Origin: Trichuris trichiura
Lineage: Eukaryota; Nematoda; Enoplea; Trichinellida; Trichuridae
Assembly: GCA_037903355.1 (NCBI GenBank)
Contig: JBAJFE010000028.1
Span: forward strand, 62,001-126,000
DNA: 64,000 bases
Direction: 5' to 3'
Shown in pieces: positions 44,530-55,500 of this stretch. Numbering within the stretch: position 1 is the first letter of the stretch; the number at the start of each line of letters is the position of its first letter. The position numbers were made by a program, and so were the translations under genes. Under the pieces are notes generated by a model that worked only from the letters and a program-made list of their open reading frames with translations, had not been told where the DNA came from and did not search any database.

Positions 44530-46715
44530 ATGGTGAGTATGCCGTCCAATTGTTCGGTTATAAGTTATTTCGCTTCAGGACGCCGAAAGCTTGAAAGAAC
44601 AGGGCAATACGGCTCTTGCCGAGGGCAAGTACGAGGAGGCCATACAATTATACTCGAAAGCTATTGAAAAAGAGCCATCAAATCACGTGCTGTACAGCAA
44701 TCGTTCGGCCGCCTACGCCAAGGCTGGCAAATACGAGTCGGCATTAACCGATGCGGAAAAGACTATTAGCCTAAAGAAAGACTGGCCAAAGGTAGGTCTT
44801 AACCTTCTTTTAGCTTTGTAGCTCAGTAAGGTTACCTCTTAGGGCTATTCTCGAAAAGGAGCCGCCCTTTCTCTGTTAGGTCGCCACGTGGAAGCGAAGC
44901 AGAGTTACGACGAAGGTTTAAAGTACGACCCAAATAGCGAACTGCTTAAGCAGGGCATCAAGGTTGAAGATAGTTATCTTCTAAGTTAGCGACGACCTTT
45001 TTGGGGGGAAGTTGACATAATTGCAGTACCATTTTCAGACCCATTCCAAACGTTGTTGTCAAATCCGGTATATCTTGCAAAACTTTCCAGCGATCCGCGC
45101 ACTCGTCACTTGTTGAAAGACGAGAAATTCCTAAAAGCTCTGCATGATCCGGAAAGGTGCTTTGCTGTTTAATTATTTTTCAAAGAGGTTGCTCAGTGTC
45201 GCTTGTCCGTTTAGCTACGGCGACACGGAGATGTTGAACAACCTCCAATTATTGTTGAGCGTTGCCGGGTTCGACAATCCGTTAAACGATTGGAAAGAAA
45301 CCGGTGAAAGCAAGGCCAATACCGAAAAGGAAGCGCAACCCGACGTTTCCGACCAATCAAAGATGGTACAACTATGGTGGATACGAAATCGGTTCGATTG
45401 CGATAGCGATCTTGCAGGCAATGAAGGAAAAGGATTTGGGTAATCAAGCCTATCGTCAGAAGGATTTTGTCAAAGCTCACGCGCACTACGACAAAGCGAT
45501 TGAATTGGATCCAGAAAACATAACCTATTATAACAACAAGGCTGGTGAGTCATCGTTTCCTTTTCGGGCAATAGCTTCCGGCAGTATTGTTTCTGGCTAC
45601 TTGCGTGTAACAATCGTTCCGTGATAACTTTGTTCTTTTAAGTGTGAATTCCTTTCAGCCGTATATTTCGAACAGAAGGATTACGATATGTGCATAAAGA
45701 CATGCGAAAAAGCTGTTGAGGTTGGGCGTGAATGCAGAGCTGACTTCAAGCTAATAGGAAAGTGAGTAACGCAGTTGAGCTTAGCGTAATTTTTTTTTAC
45801 TGCATGTCTGCTTTAGAGCTTATGCAAGAATGGCTCTTGCATATACGAAAGAAGAAAAGTTCAAAGAGGCGTTGAGTTTCTATGACAAATCTTTGTCCGA
45901 GCATCGTGACCCGGATGTGGTAAAGCGTCGTCAGGAGGTGGAACGCATTGTCAAGGAACAAGAAAAAACTGCTTATTACAATCCGGAGCTTTCTCTTGCC
46001 GAAAAGCAAAAAGGAAACGAGTGCTTTAAAGAGGGTCTCTGTTTTTCAAGCGTCGCATTGATGACGATTTTCAGTTAGGCGTTTTTAAGGAAGATACCCA
46101 GAAGCGATCCAACACTACACAGAGGCGATCCGTCGTAACCCGTCCGACGCGGTGTTATTCAGCAATCGAGCGGCTTGTTACACGAAATTGATGGAATTTG
46201 AAATGGCATTGGCCGATTGCGATTCTTGCATCTCTTTGGATCCCAAATTCCTGAAAGGTCACTTACGTAAAGGAGCAGCTTTGATGGCAATGAAGCAGCC
46301 ATCACGAGCAATGAGCGCCTATGAGGAAGCCATGAAGATTGATCCCAATAATGAAGTATTCGCAGCTTAACTTGTTGTTGCTCTTCCCTTTTTTGAAGGT
46401 TTAACCTTTGATTTTTGCAGGAAGCTCGTACCGGTTTGTACGAAGCAATGAATGCGTTCGAGGAGAATCCCGAAGAGATGCGTAAAAAAGCAATGGAGAA
46501 TCCGGAAGTGCGTGACATCTTGGCTGATCCGGCAATGATGTGCATTTTGGAACAAATGACAAAAGACCCAAATGCAGTTCGAGAGTACGCGTTGCTTTGT
46601 AAAGTTTGTGACGTTGTTATTTGTTTTGTTTTTTTTTCGTAGGCATTTGAAGAACCCGGTCATTGCCGGCAAAATTGCTAAGCTGGCAGAAGCAGGCATT
46701 ATTCGAATGCGCTGA
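44530..46715 (+). CDS. sti-1: STI1/HOP Hsp70-Hsp90 organising co-chaperone
   Basis: HOP binds the EEVD tails of Hsp70 and Hsp90 through TPR domains and passes clients between them in the cytosol. Eleven exons join in phase: 44530-44532, 44579-44791, 44843-44972, 45039-45156, 45215-45365, 45418-45544, 45659-45761, 45817-46034, 46090-46355, 46421-46584 and 46643-46715, giving 521 residues (human 543). The first exon is only the ATG, followed by GTGAGT. Domains in order: TPR1 ([20 protein letters not shown]), DP1 ([20 protein letters not shown]), TPR2A ([20 protein letters not shown]), TPR2B ([20 protein letters not shown]) and DP2 ([20 protein letters not shown]), ending IIRMR. This is the complete five-module layout; the C. 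elegans protein is known to lack the N-terminal TPR1 region. No damage is seen. Confidence 0.96.
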
Positions 46716-47575
46716 AACGTGGTATGCGCATATCATCTGCTGCTCATCATTTACTTCAGTGGAAGAGGATACCCGATGAGCAGCCGCAAATTTTTACGAG
46801 TTACGGCTCTCGTTGCCACTTTTTTTTCACAGAGTGAATTATTTTGCGTATCGCTAAGGACGTTGAGTAAATTTGATGCTCGATCTTTACTGTGACTTTC
46901 ATTGTTTAGTTTGTGCAGACAACTTTAAATTTACGCGTCTCCCTAAGGCGGAATGACGGATATAAGCTTGTCAATGAAACTGCAGTAATTTCCAGTACTT
47001 TCGTCGGAGCTGTCGAATTGCAAGAATATTAATTCCAATCTCCTTATCTAAAAAACGATTGTCACTAATTGCTGCCGCGCCAATTTGCATATTCACGTAA
47101 AGCGAGGCAAGTATCAGCAGACTTGTTAAAAGTAAACTTCTGTCTCAAAGAAAGAAACTTCCGGAACGGCAGTTTTTAAAATTTTTGTTTTTAGCCAGAG
47201 CAGACTGCGAATAAGTTTTAGAAAAAGCCGTGCAGTGCATTTGGTACCAGTTTACGCGGTCCAAACGCATTGTAGTTTGTGCTTCCTAGTTTTAAATTAT
47301 TGTTTTGGTTTTTGTTGCAAAAAGTAACATTTTTGCTGCCTTTGTATATCCCACACGCGCAATTTTAAGATATTTTCAGTCAGTTGTTTTGGCTTTATTT
47401 GGTCAGGTTTGCGACCTAACTTGCAAATCATTAAAATGACAATTAAGCTTACTTTCCCTTTGGTTGTTAGTGTTGATCTTGTCGTTCAGCAGTGATTAGC
47501 CATGGGCGAGGTAGGATTTTAGGGTTGCATGACGAAGTAGCATCCATTGTTTTGTAGCCTTCCACAAGCGAGAAA
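46716..47575. other. Spacer between STI1 and RBX1
   Basis: This is about 0.86 kb between two plus-strand genes, with no coding exon recognised. It should contain the STI1 3' untranslated region and the RBX1 promoter. Confidence 0.5.
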
Positions 47576-47902
47576 ATGGACGTAGACTCCGACTCGGAGC
47601 AGCCGCCCCCCGATAACGCTGTGCCGCCAAAACCGCGTTTTCAAGTGAAGAAATGGAACGCTGTGGCTATGTGGGCTTGGGATATCGCGGTGGACAATTG
47701 CGCCGTCTGCCGCAATCACATTATGGAGTTGTGCATCGAATGTCAAGCGGCTCAAAGTACGGGCCAAACCGAAGAGTGTACGGTCGCTTGGGGCGTCTGC
47801 AATCACGCATTTCATTTTCATTGCATATCGCGCTGGCTGAAGACTCGTCACGTCTGTCCATTAGACAATCGTGATTGGGAATTCCAGAAATACGGAAAGT
47901 GA
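47576..47902 (+). CDS. rbx-1: RBX1/ROC1 RING-H2 subunit of cullin ubiquitin ligases
   Basis: RBX1 binds the cullin C-terminus and recruits the E2 enzyme; it also promotes cullin neddylation. This single exon of 108 residues matches the human length exactly. The N-terminal acidic tail ([14 protein letters not shown]) is followed by the cullin-inserting beta strand ([19 protein letters not shown]). The zinc-binding RING-H2 then shows [18 protein letters not shown], the [16 protein letters not shown] core, and [19 protein letters not shown]. All expected cysteine and histidine ligands are present. The gene has no introns within the coding region, unlike almost all of its neighbours, but conservation is very high and it looks functional. 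Confidence 0.97.
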   Translation: MDVDSDSEQPPPDNAVPPKPRFQVKKWNAVAMWAWDIAVDNCAVCRNHIMELCIECQAAQSTGQTEECTVAWGVCNHAFHFHCISRWLKTRHVCPLDNRDWEFQKYGK

Positions 47903-49544
47903 AACAATATGACCGCTCACTGAAGAAACGAAGATGCATAGCGAAGCTTACGTGCTGGTTTTGAAATCGTTTCACAGATACTGACCTCTTGCTTAGTTTG
48001 GGATCGTTCTCTTGATAGTAAACTACTATCCACACTGTTTTTCGTTGCGCAGCACCTTATGTATCCTTAAGAATGAAATTTTTGTTTCCTAACAGAAGCT
48101 CAGTTTTACATTATTATTTCTTTCTCCTTCCGAAACATTTAGCATGTTTTAGCGGAGCAAACTATCGCGCAAGAGTCTCATTGCTTAAGACTTTAGAACA
48201 TATGAGAAGTTAGTGCTTTTTCTTTTCGTTTACAAAAATCGACCATTAAAGATAGTCAGGTACAGTGACACGCAGCAATCACCCACCGGAGATAAGTTGG
48301 GTCGGTTTGGCCAAAAAATTTGTGAACCGTAGATATTGGCCGCCTAAACATTTTTGCATAAATGGTTTGTGCGAAACGAGTTTACTTTCGAACACTTTTA
48401 CCCAATAAGTCAGTGCGCTGATGACAGAGCCTGAAAAATCCTAAAAGTTCTGTCCCTAAATTGTCCTTGCCAATGAACAACATTAGTCGCACTGCAAACA
48501 ATCAAAACAGGACTAGTCGTACTGTCATCATCGCGAGCGCCTACCTATTGCAAATTTAGTTTGAAAGAACAACAGCAATCGGTGTAAACTAAGTCGCTGA
48601 AAAATCTCTTTTTTTCAAAAAGTCCGACGTTATAACACAGTGAATGGCGTAAAAGTCAATGGTTGCGCTTAGTGCATTGCGCTTAGAACTTAATTATCAT
48701 TACAGTGACCAACCTTTACTGTCAGTCTCTTCTTGGGTGAACGACAATTGCTTGCTGCTCAGGAAAGCCTCGATAAATACGAATTTAAATTGCCGCTTTT
48801 ACAGAACCGCAGCGCGATTCGAAAGTTATAAATGGGAACGATGAGCCCTAATGGACAAATTTCGATGTTACTGTATGTGGTTCTTTTGTTTACCCTAAGG
48901 CACCCTTTACGTGTACTAAAAAAGCGCGTCGAAAAGGAGAGGAGAAAAGCCTTTCATCTGGTAATTGCAATGATTATCTACACGATGCAAAACATACCCC
49001 TTCCGCAAACAATACCATATGAAATTTGAACATGATCTTACCTGCGAATCAAATAGATCACTTTCTGCAGCTCAAAGCGTATTTTTTTAAAAACGGACAT
49101 TTAGTTCTTATTACCTGCCTACCACTCGACTAAAGTAAAAGTAAAATCCAATTTATGCTGATATTGTTTACCAGTTTATGCTGTTGCTTTCTATAACGAC
49201 CCAGGAAATAGGGATTCCCAACATTTGTCCGCCAATAACAGCCTAGGCTGATAAGCGGTAACAAATGAAACTGAATTGTACTTTGGATCCAACTTAGTCC
49301 CAGACCAGCGCTGCTCAGATAATGGAAAAGCCCATGCTTATGTCGTATCCAACATGCTTTTACGCTTTGCCAATAGTAATACGGAGAATAATGTTTGAAA
49401 CGTGATTTACCATGTGATATTTTCGCAAATATTAATATAAACAAATTTAATAAGAGCATATTGCAGTAAGGCAATGTTTCAGCGGCAATATCATCGTCGA
49501 TGCACTGATAAGGCAACAAAGCTACCTATCCCGACGCGAAAAAC
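47903..49544. other. Convergent spacer, no gene seen
   Basis: This is about 1.6 kb between the ends of RBX1 (+) and neurexin (-). Open frames are short (129 codons at most, on the minus strand at 49130-49519) and have no recognisable domain or splice context. 3' untranslated regions of both genes probably occupy its edges. Confidence 0.5.
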
Positions 49545-52500
49545 CTAAACATACCATTCTTTGACATTCTTCACCTCGGTGCTTTCATCAACACCATATC
49601 GTAAGCCGGCCGTATCGTTACTGAAACAACCGCTGAGCAAAGCAGACCTGGAATTTTTTTCGTCATAAGCATCGGCAGTGATGCTCTTGTATTCGGACGA
49701 GTCCGAAGCGGAGGAATCTCGACGGCATTTGAATACGTAAAAGACGATAGCGATAACGGCAATTATCAACGCTAGCGAAACCCCAGCTATAACGCTGGTT
49801 CGCGGGAACACCCAAGGAACCGCCGGATTGGAACTGGCTTTTGCAGGCTCCCTGTCAGCAACAGGCTGGCCCTGCTTTTCCGCAGGTTTAAATGTGGTCA
49901 TTGGTTGTTCGACCCGACCCGGTGAGAACAATGCGGACGTGGAGGAGGCATTGGACGAGCTGACGTGGTGCAAAGTTGGTCTGTCACTTCCATCTGTACC
50001 AAACGTGGCATCGGTAGTCCCGTACACGCTGTCAACGGCTAAAGCTGCTTCGCTTGCCGTACTTGTACTTGCAGAGTTATTTGAGGCCTTTGCACCATTC
50101 AACAATTCAACTGTACTTAGTACTGGCGTAATTAACTCTGAAACACGCAACGCAATTACTATGCGATACTACGGAAGCAAATGATAATGGACGAACCATT
50201 TTCGTTTGGATCGGAACGGCAGTCTTCGTCATCCAAAAGGTCATCGCATGCGACCGTTGCCGGCGCTTCCCCTTCACCAGACATGAATAATTCGTCTTGC
50301 AGATCGTTATCAGTGATGGCGGAATGCTGAAGCAAGAAAAGAGTCTGAACGCATATAAAGCTGATGACTGCTAACTGTTGCCATCTGATGGTCCTCCTCC
50401 CATGCTCGGTCGCTCTGCTCAGGAATTTCGCTAGCAAAACTGGTTTTTGTCTTCATATCCTCCGAGAGGACTGCATTGAAATAGTGCCGTTTAACATCGC
50501 CGATCAACAGTATACGCGGGTCGCCTTTTGCAGTCATTTCCAAAACAGGCATCCGATTCACCGACACGTCATTCATTATGCCGTAATAGGCGCTGCTCAG
50601 CGAAAACTGTTGTTCTTCTGTCCGTTTCATTCTCCCTTTAGGCTTCACGCCAGCAATCGACGCACCAAAAACCAACACTCGACCAACAGGCTGTCCTGCA
50701 TCCGTCATTATTAAGTGGCCTAAGCCGGAAGGCACGAACTGGGTGCAACATTAAGACGCGCCACCTTACCTTTCATTTTTTCAACCACCGATTCGCCAGA
50801 ATCTACCGTTATGGAAAGATCCAGCTGAGCCCGCTGAAACTTTACCGTATGATGGAAGCCATCGCTGATTTTCACTGTTTTCTCTTCTACTCTACTTTCG
50901 CTGAATCGGTCTTTGTAAGTCACCACGCAATAACCCTCTTCCTTAAAGCCGTACAATCACGGCAGTGCTTTTTCCACCGATTTGCATTGGACTTACAAGC
51001 GCCATCTGGAAGTTTTCGTTGCCAAGTTTATCGGCAAGCTGAAAGATGACTGCATCCGGCTGATAGGTCACCAATCCAATGACCAAACGATTGGGAAGTG
51101 CGCCCATATCGCTCGAGCTTTCTAGACTGAATATAATGGCACCGGGCTGCGGTCCAAAACGATACGCAACGGTAGCTAACACAAAAAGATAAGAAAGCGC
51201 ATGAAATGCCCCCGAAAAGCTTGGAACGCACCATTGCTCAAACAGTGTGAATGATCGCCGGCTAGCGAACACTCGCTAATCGACAGGCAGTCTTTTCCGT
51301 CTTCGCATTGTGCTGCGGGGAAATTTAAAATTTGAATTACGGTAGCCGCTGACAGTACTCGTACCTGAGCATCCTTGGTGAAGATATTCAAAAGAAACGC
51401 AGTCTCTTAGCAATCTTTTTGGCACACCGTTAATTTTAACCGACATCATGCAACCTTCGAAGCCGGTTACCGGTTTTAAGCTGCTTGCTTGAAGCCTTTC
51501 CAAAACATCCGCCAACGGGGAGCCAAACCGAAATAATCGATCGTATCGTACAATTTCGGGATCCCCTTTCGACCAAGTCTTGCTTGTTGTGACGTTGTCA
51601 ATGGTTATTTCGGCTGCCCCGTGATCGTAATGCTTCAAGAGCACGCTGTGCCAATTCAAGTCATTTAAAGAATAAGACAAGTTGGACGATATCCCCTAGA
51701 AAAAGTGCCTAACCAATAATGACGTGCCGTCTTTTAGGGCTACTCACGTCCGGCGGGTCGTTTAAATTGAAACGATAAGCAATCTGGCCGCGACGTAATT
51801 CCAAAAGCTGAACAACTCGCTCATCGCCGTGACGGTAGAACAGAATGCAGTCGGCTTTTGAGGTTCGAAAAGAGAAAGATATTTGCATGACTTCGGCAGT
51901 ATCCGCTTCCGACTTGACAGTTTCGACAAGAGCATAACCACCGCTGTAGAATGTGGTCACCAATTCTTCGTCAGCGCTGAACTGCACATTTTTGCTGACG
52001 AAATTTATCACGTTCGACGACGAGAAGGACTTGTCGCCTATTTTCTGCCGCCAGGCAAGGTACAATACATCAACGCCATTGAAGATCAAATCGCTTATGG
52101 ATCCCACAAAGCGGCCACCGTCAATGCCCGGATAAGTTTTGCTAATCCAAGAAACCGAGTTTGCCGAGCTATTCTCCATGCAGCCTACGCTGACGAAGTC
52201 GTAATGCAGCTGCTGTCCGCTTGCCATCGGCGCAACTTCAAAAACAGCATCAGTTATGCTAAGTTTATGAAAAAATAGAGAGGCATACTTTTCGGTTCCA
52301 AATTTTGTCCGTTAATTTCGGCGTAAACCTTGTCCAGCCTTCGTTTGATGCTCACAGCCTGCCATTCGTTCTCCTCCACTCTATCGCTCCATTGAACTTT
52401 CTGAAAAGCGAACGCAACTCTAAACAGCGCGCATTGCTGTTTTCTTTCACTTATTGCTATGAATAATTATATTGGCTTTAGGCAAACATCTCAGCAGCTA

Positions 52501-55500
52501 GCTTTCCCCCGAACGAACGTAATCGATGAAAACGCTTAAACTGACCTAAGCGACGCGCACATTTAAAATCATACTGTAAAAACGGCAGCGTTGTCAGGTA
52601 CGTATTTTCAAAAATTTGTCTGGGCAAGCTAAAATTTAAATATCCTGTTTTATTAGCACGCACCGTTGCAACTCACTATAGCAGATGGGGCGTAGTCTCA
52701 CTTTTTACCCTGAAACGATGAAATATGGAATTCTTTCGAAACGGGACAGGAAAAGTCCCGTATTTCATCGCTTTGTGTTGTATTTAAATATTTCCTACAG
52801 ACAGAAACGAAATACCAACCTGGAATATTCCTTGCGAAACAATAAAGCACTCCAATCGCCAGTTTCCCAACTGTAGGCCAATACAATGTTGTAAAGTCTG
52901 ATCACATGCAATCAATATTAAACCGTTGGCGCTGCGTGAGTTAAACTTCAGTCGTATATCGTCGACTTCCGTATGTCGTGTATGAGTGAAATGAATTAGC
53001 AGAACAGAATCTTTGCCAAATGTGGCTGTAAACATACCTGAAAAATTCAATAAACTATGATCAATTTTTATAAAATTGCCGCTGAGCGCACTCTGTTCGC
53101 AGTGGTCGCCCGAATAAAATACGGACGTACAGTCGCAACGATAGCTGTTCCAGCTTTCAACACAGCGACCTTCATTTTGGCACACGTAGTCTCCGCATTG
53201 GGGCAGCATGTCGTAGCACCCAACTTCTACTGGTGGTTCCTTAAGCGTCGGCAATAAACCGACAAAGTCCAAAAGAATGCCATCTATTGTGAAGTCTCTG
53301 ATGCAACCGATGAATCCTTGGCGCAGAGTGGCAGTCCACACAGAAGGAGATATGTTCGGACTGTTCCATGGAAGCGCCCCAATTTGCATAAATGCATCTA
53401 CGCGGAAAAATATAGTAATTGAATCACTTTGTAAGCTCATATAGGGAGCCCGCTTACCGCTGTCCAATGTTCGTTCCTTTCCTGGCGTGGAAAAATCGAC
53501 ATGCCAATCGTCAACGCTGCTGCTTCCTGTTCGAGCATTTCTATGAATGTTCACCGCGTGCCAGTGGCCATCGTTGACCGGAGTACGATCCAACTGAAGG
53601 CGCAGCGTACCGCTGCCCAAGTCGATCGACAAGTAAAGGTGACCATTAAACATTTCAATGGCAAAAAAATTGCCGCTGCTCATTTTCGCTGGACCGACGT
53701 ACAGAAGCAACCCATTGGGTTCTTTGGTTCTAAAGCGGAACCCAACTTGACCGGAAATGCCTCCATGCCAACCGGTGGCATTCAAATAGCCATCCGAGGA
53801 AAGGAAAGTGACCGCTTCGGAAGAGAAAGAATGCTGACATGAACGACCCAAGTTGTCGCCAACAACTCGCGACAATCCATTGCGTACGGACAACTCTTTG
53901 ATTAAGTCTATGCTTCTACCATCGGCTTCAAAGCGAACCTGCGCACAGAACTTCAATCAGCACAGTTTATACGGTAAATAAAATCGCAACCTTTCTTAGA
54001 CATCCGCTAAAGTTGTGCTGCCGAGTGTACGTATTGGTGAAATTCCATCGAGGCGACCCGCCGGCGAAGGCAAATTCCGTGAGCAACAACTGCTCGGTTG
54101 CCACGTCTCTGACATTGGAAAACACATCGTCGACTGTAAGATTGATCTAAAAGAAACGATATGCGCACAGTTTAAAAATTGGTGATACGATCTTGCATGC
54201 CACTCGAAAATGCACTAGAAATAGTTCTTTCCATCATTCGTACAATGGCGATCAGCTTGCGCTTCGTCAAAACTAACTATTAATAACGCAGGCGAAGCTA
54301 ACATCTTTCTTTTTTAGGAATGCGCTTTCGCAAGCGCTCTTTTTATTATCATACGCTTTCTACGCATGTAAAGTTTGGCGTAACGTGCTATTTCGACTAA
54401 CCAATTCTCCATGCTCACTTCGCATTGGCATTGCCTAGCCAGCTCGGTAGTTTGCAAAAGATTTTCATAATGAAAGCATGAAAATCCTTACTGCCGCCTC
54501 GATGGTAAAACGGCGTAGAAGGCAACAAATTGTCATGCTATATGCAGGCGTAGGAGATTAGCTAAAAACATCTGAACCACTCGTATGCTAATTTTTTTAC
54601 AGCTTTACGCAAAATGGACATGCGACTTTCTAGTAGACGCAGTTCAGCTGACTCGATAGAAAGATAATAGCAAGACGTATATAAACGTGCTTAAGGCAGA
54701 CATTTACCGTACTTACAGTGGCGGTCAGGATGCCCGCTTGGAGCTGCAAAAGATTACCATATTTACGTGAATGTTGCGAAGTGAACGACGACCTGTCGTC
54801 TGCTTGCTCAAGTGTAGGAAAGTGCAAAACCTCACTGTTACCTGACTAAGCGTTCTTGAAAAGGATAGAAGGTGCCAATGGCCGTCGCTGAAGCCAAGCT
54901 TCTGATCAGAGAAGCTCGATTTGAATGGCATAACACGAGCATCCTGCTCTGAGCCGCGCGTCTTGCTCACCACATTGACAGCACCTTGATAAAGCGATAT
55001 ACAGACGCTTTCCTAAGACGAATAAATCATCTCTGTTAAATATTATTATTACGCACAGTATACAACATTACTACCTGTTCGTTGCCGTAGACAAACAGCG
55101 TTCCTGAGGATTTTCTTGTTTTGAATTCCAACGTGACAAATTGCCTTCGCGACAGCATACCGTTGCGGCTAGTCATCTGATCAAACCCGAACGCTTCATT
55201 ACCCATTACGGTCACCTCGATGGGCACGTTCTCTAAATTTGTTGACCTCATTATCCGGAATAATGAGCGTACAAAAAAAACAATATCTGTTCTCTACGAA
55301 AACACTATTTCACCAGCAATCAAAGGACGTAAGGTCTATAAATCAAACTCACGAAAAAAAGCAAAGCACAGCACATACATATATATGGATAATTGCGTTA
55401 CAGGCACTACACTTCCTCAACAAAACTACGTCAACGCCAGATGATTAAAAAACGCTCCCATAGTATGTCGGACGCAGAAAAAAGGACGCTCATTAATGTA

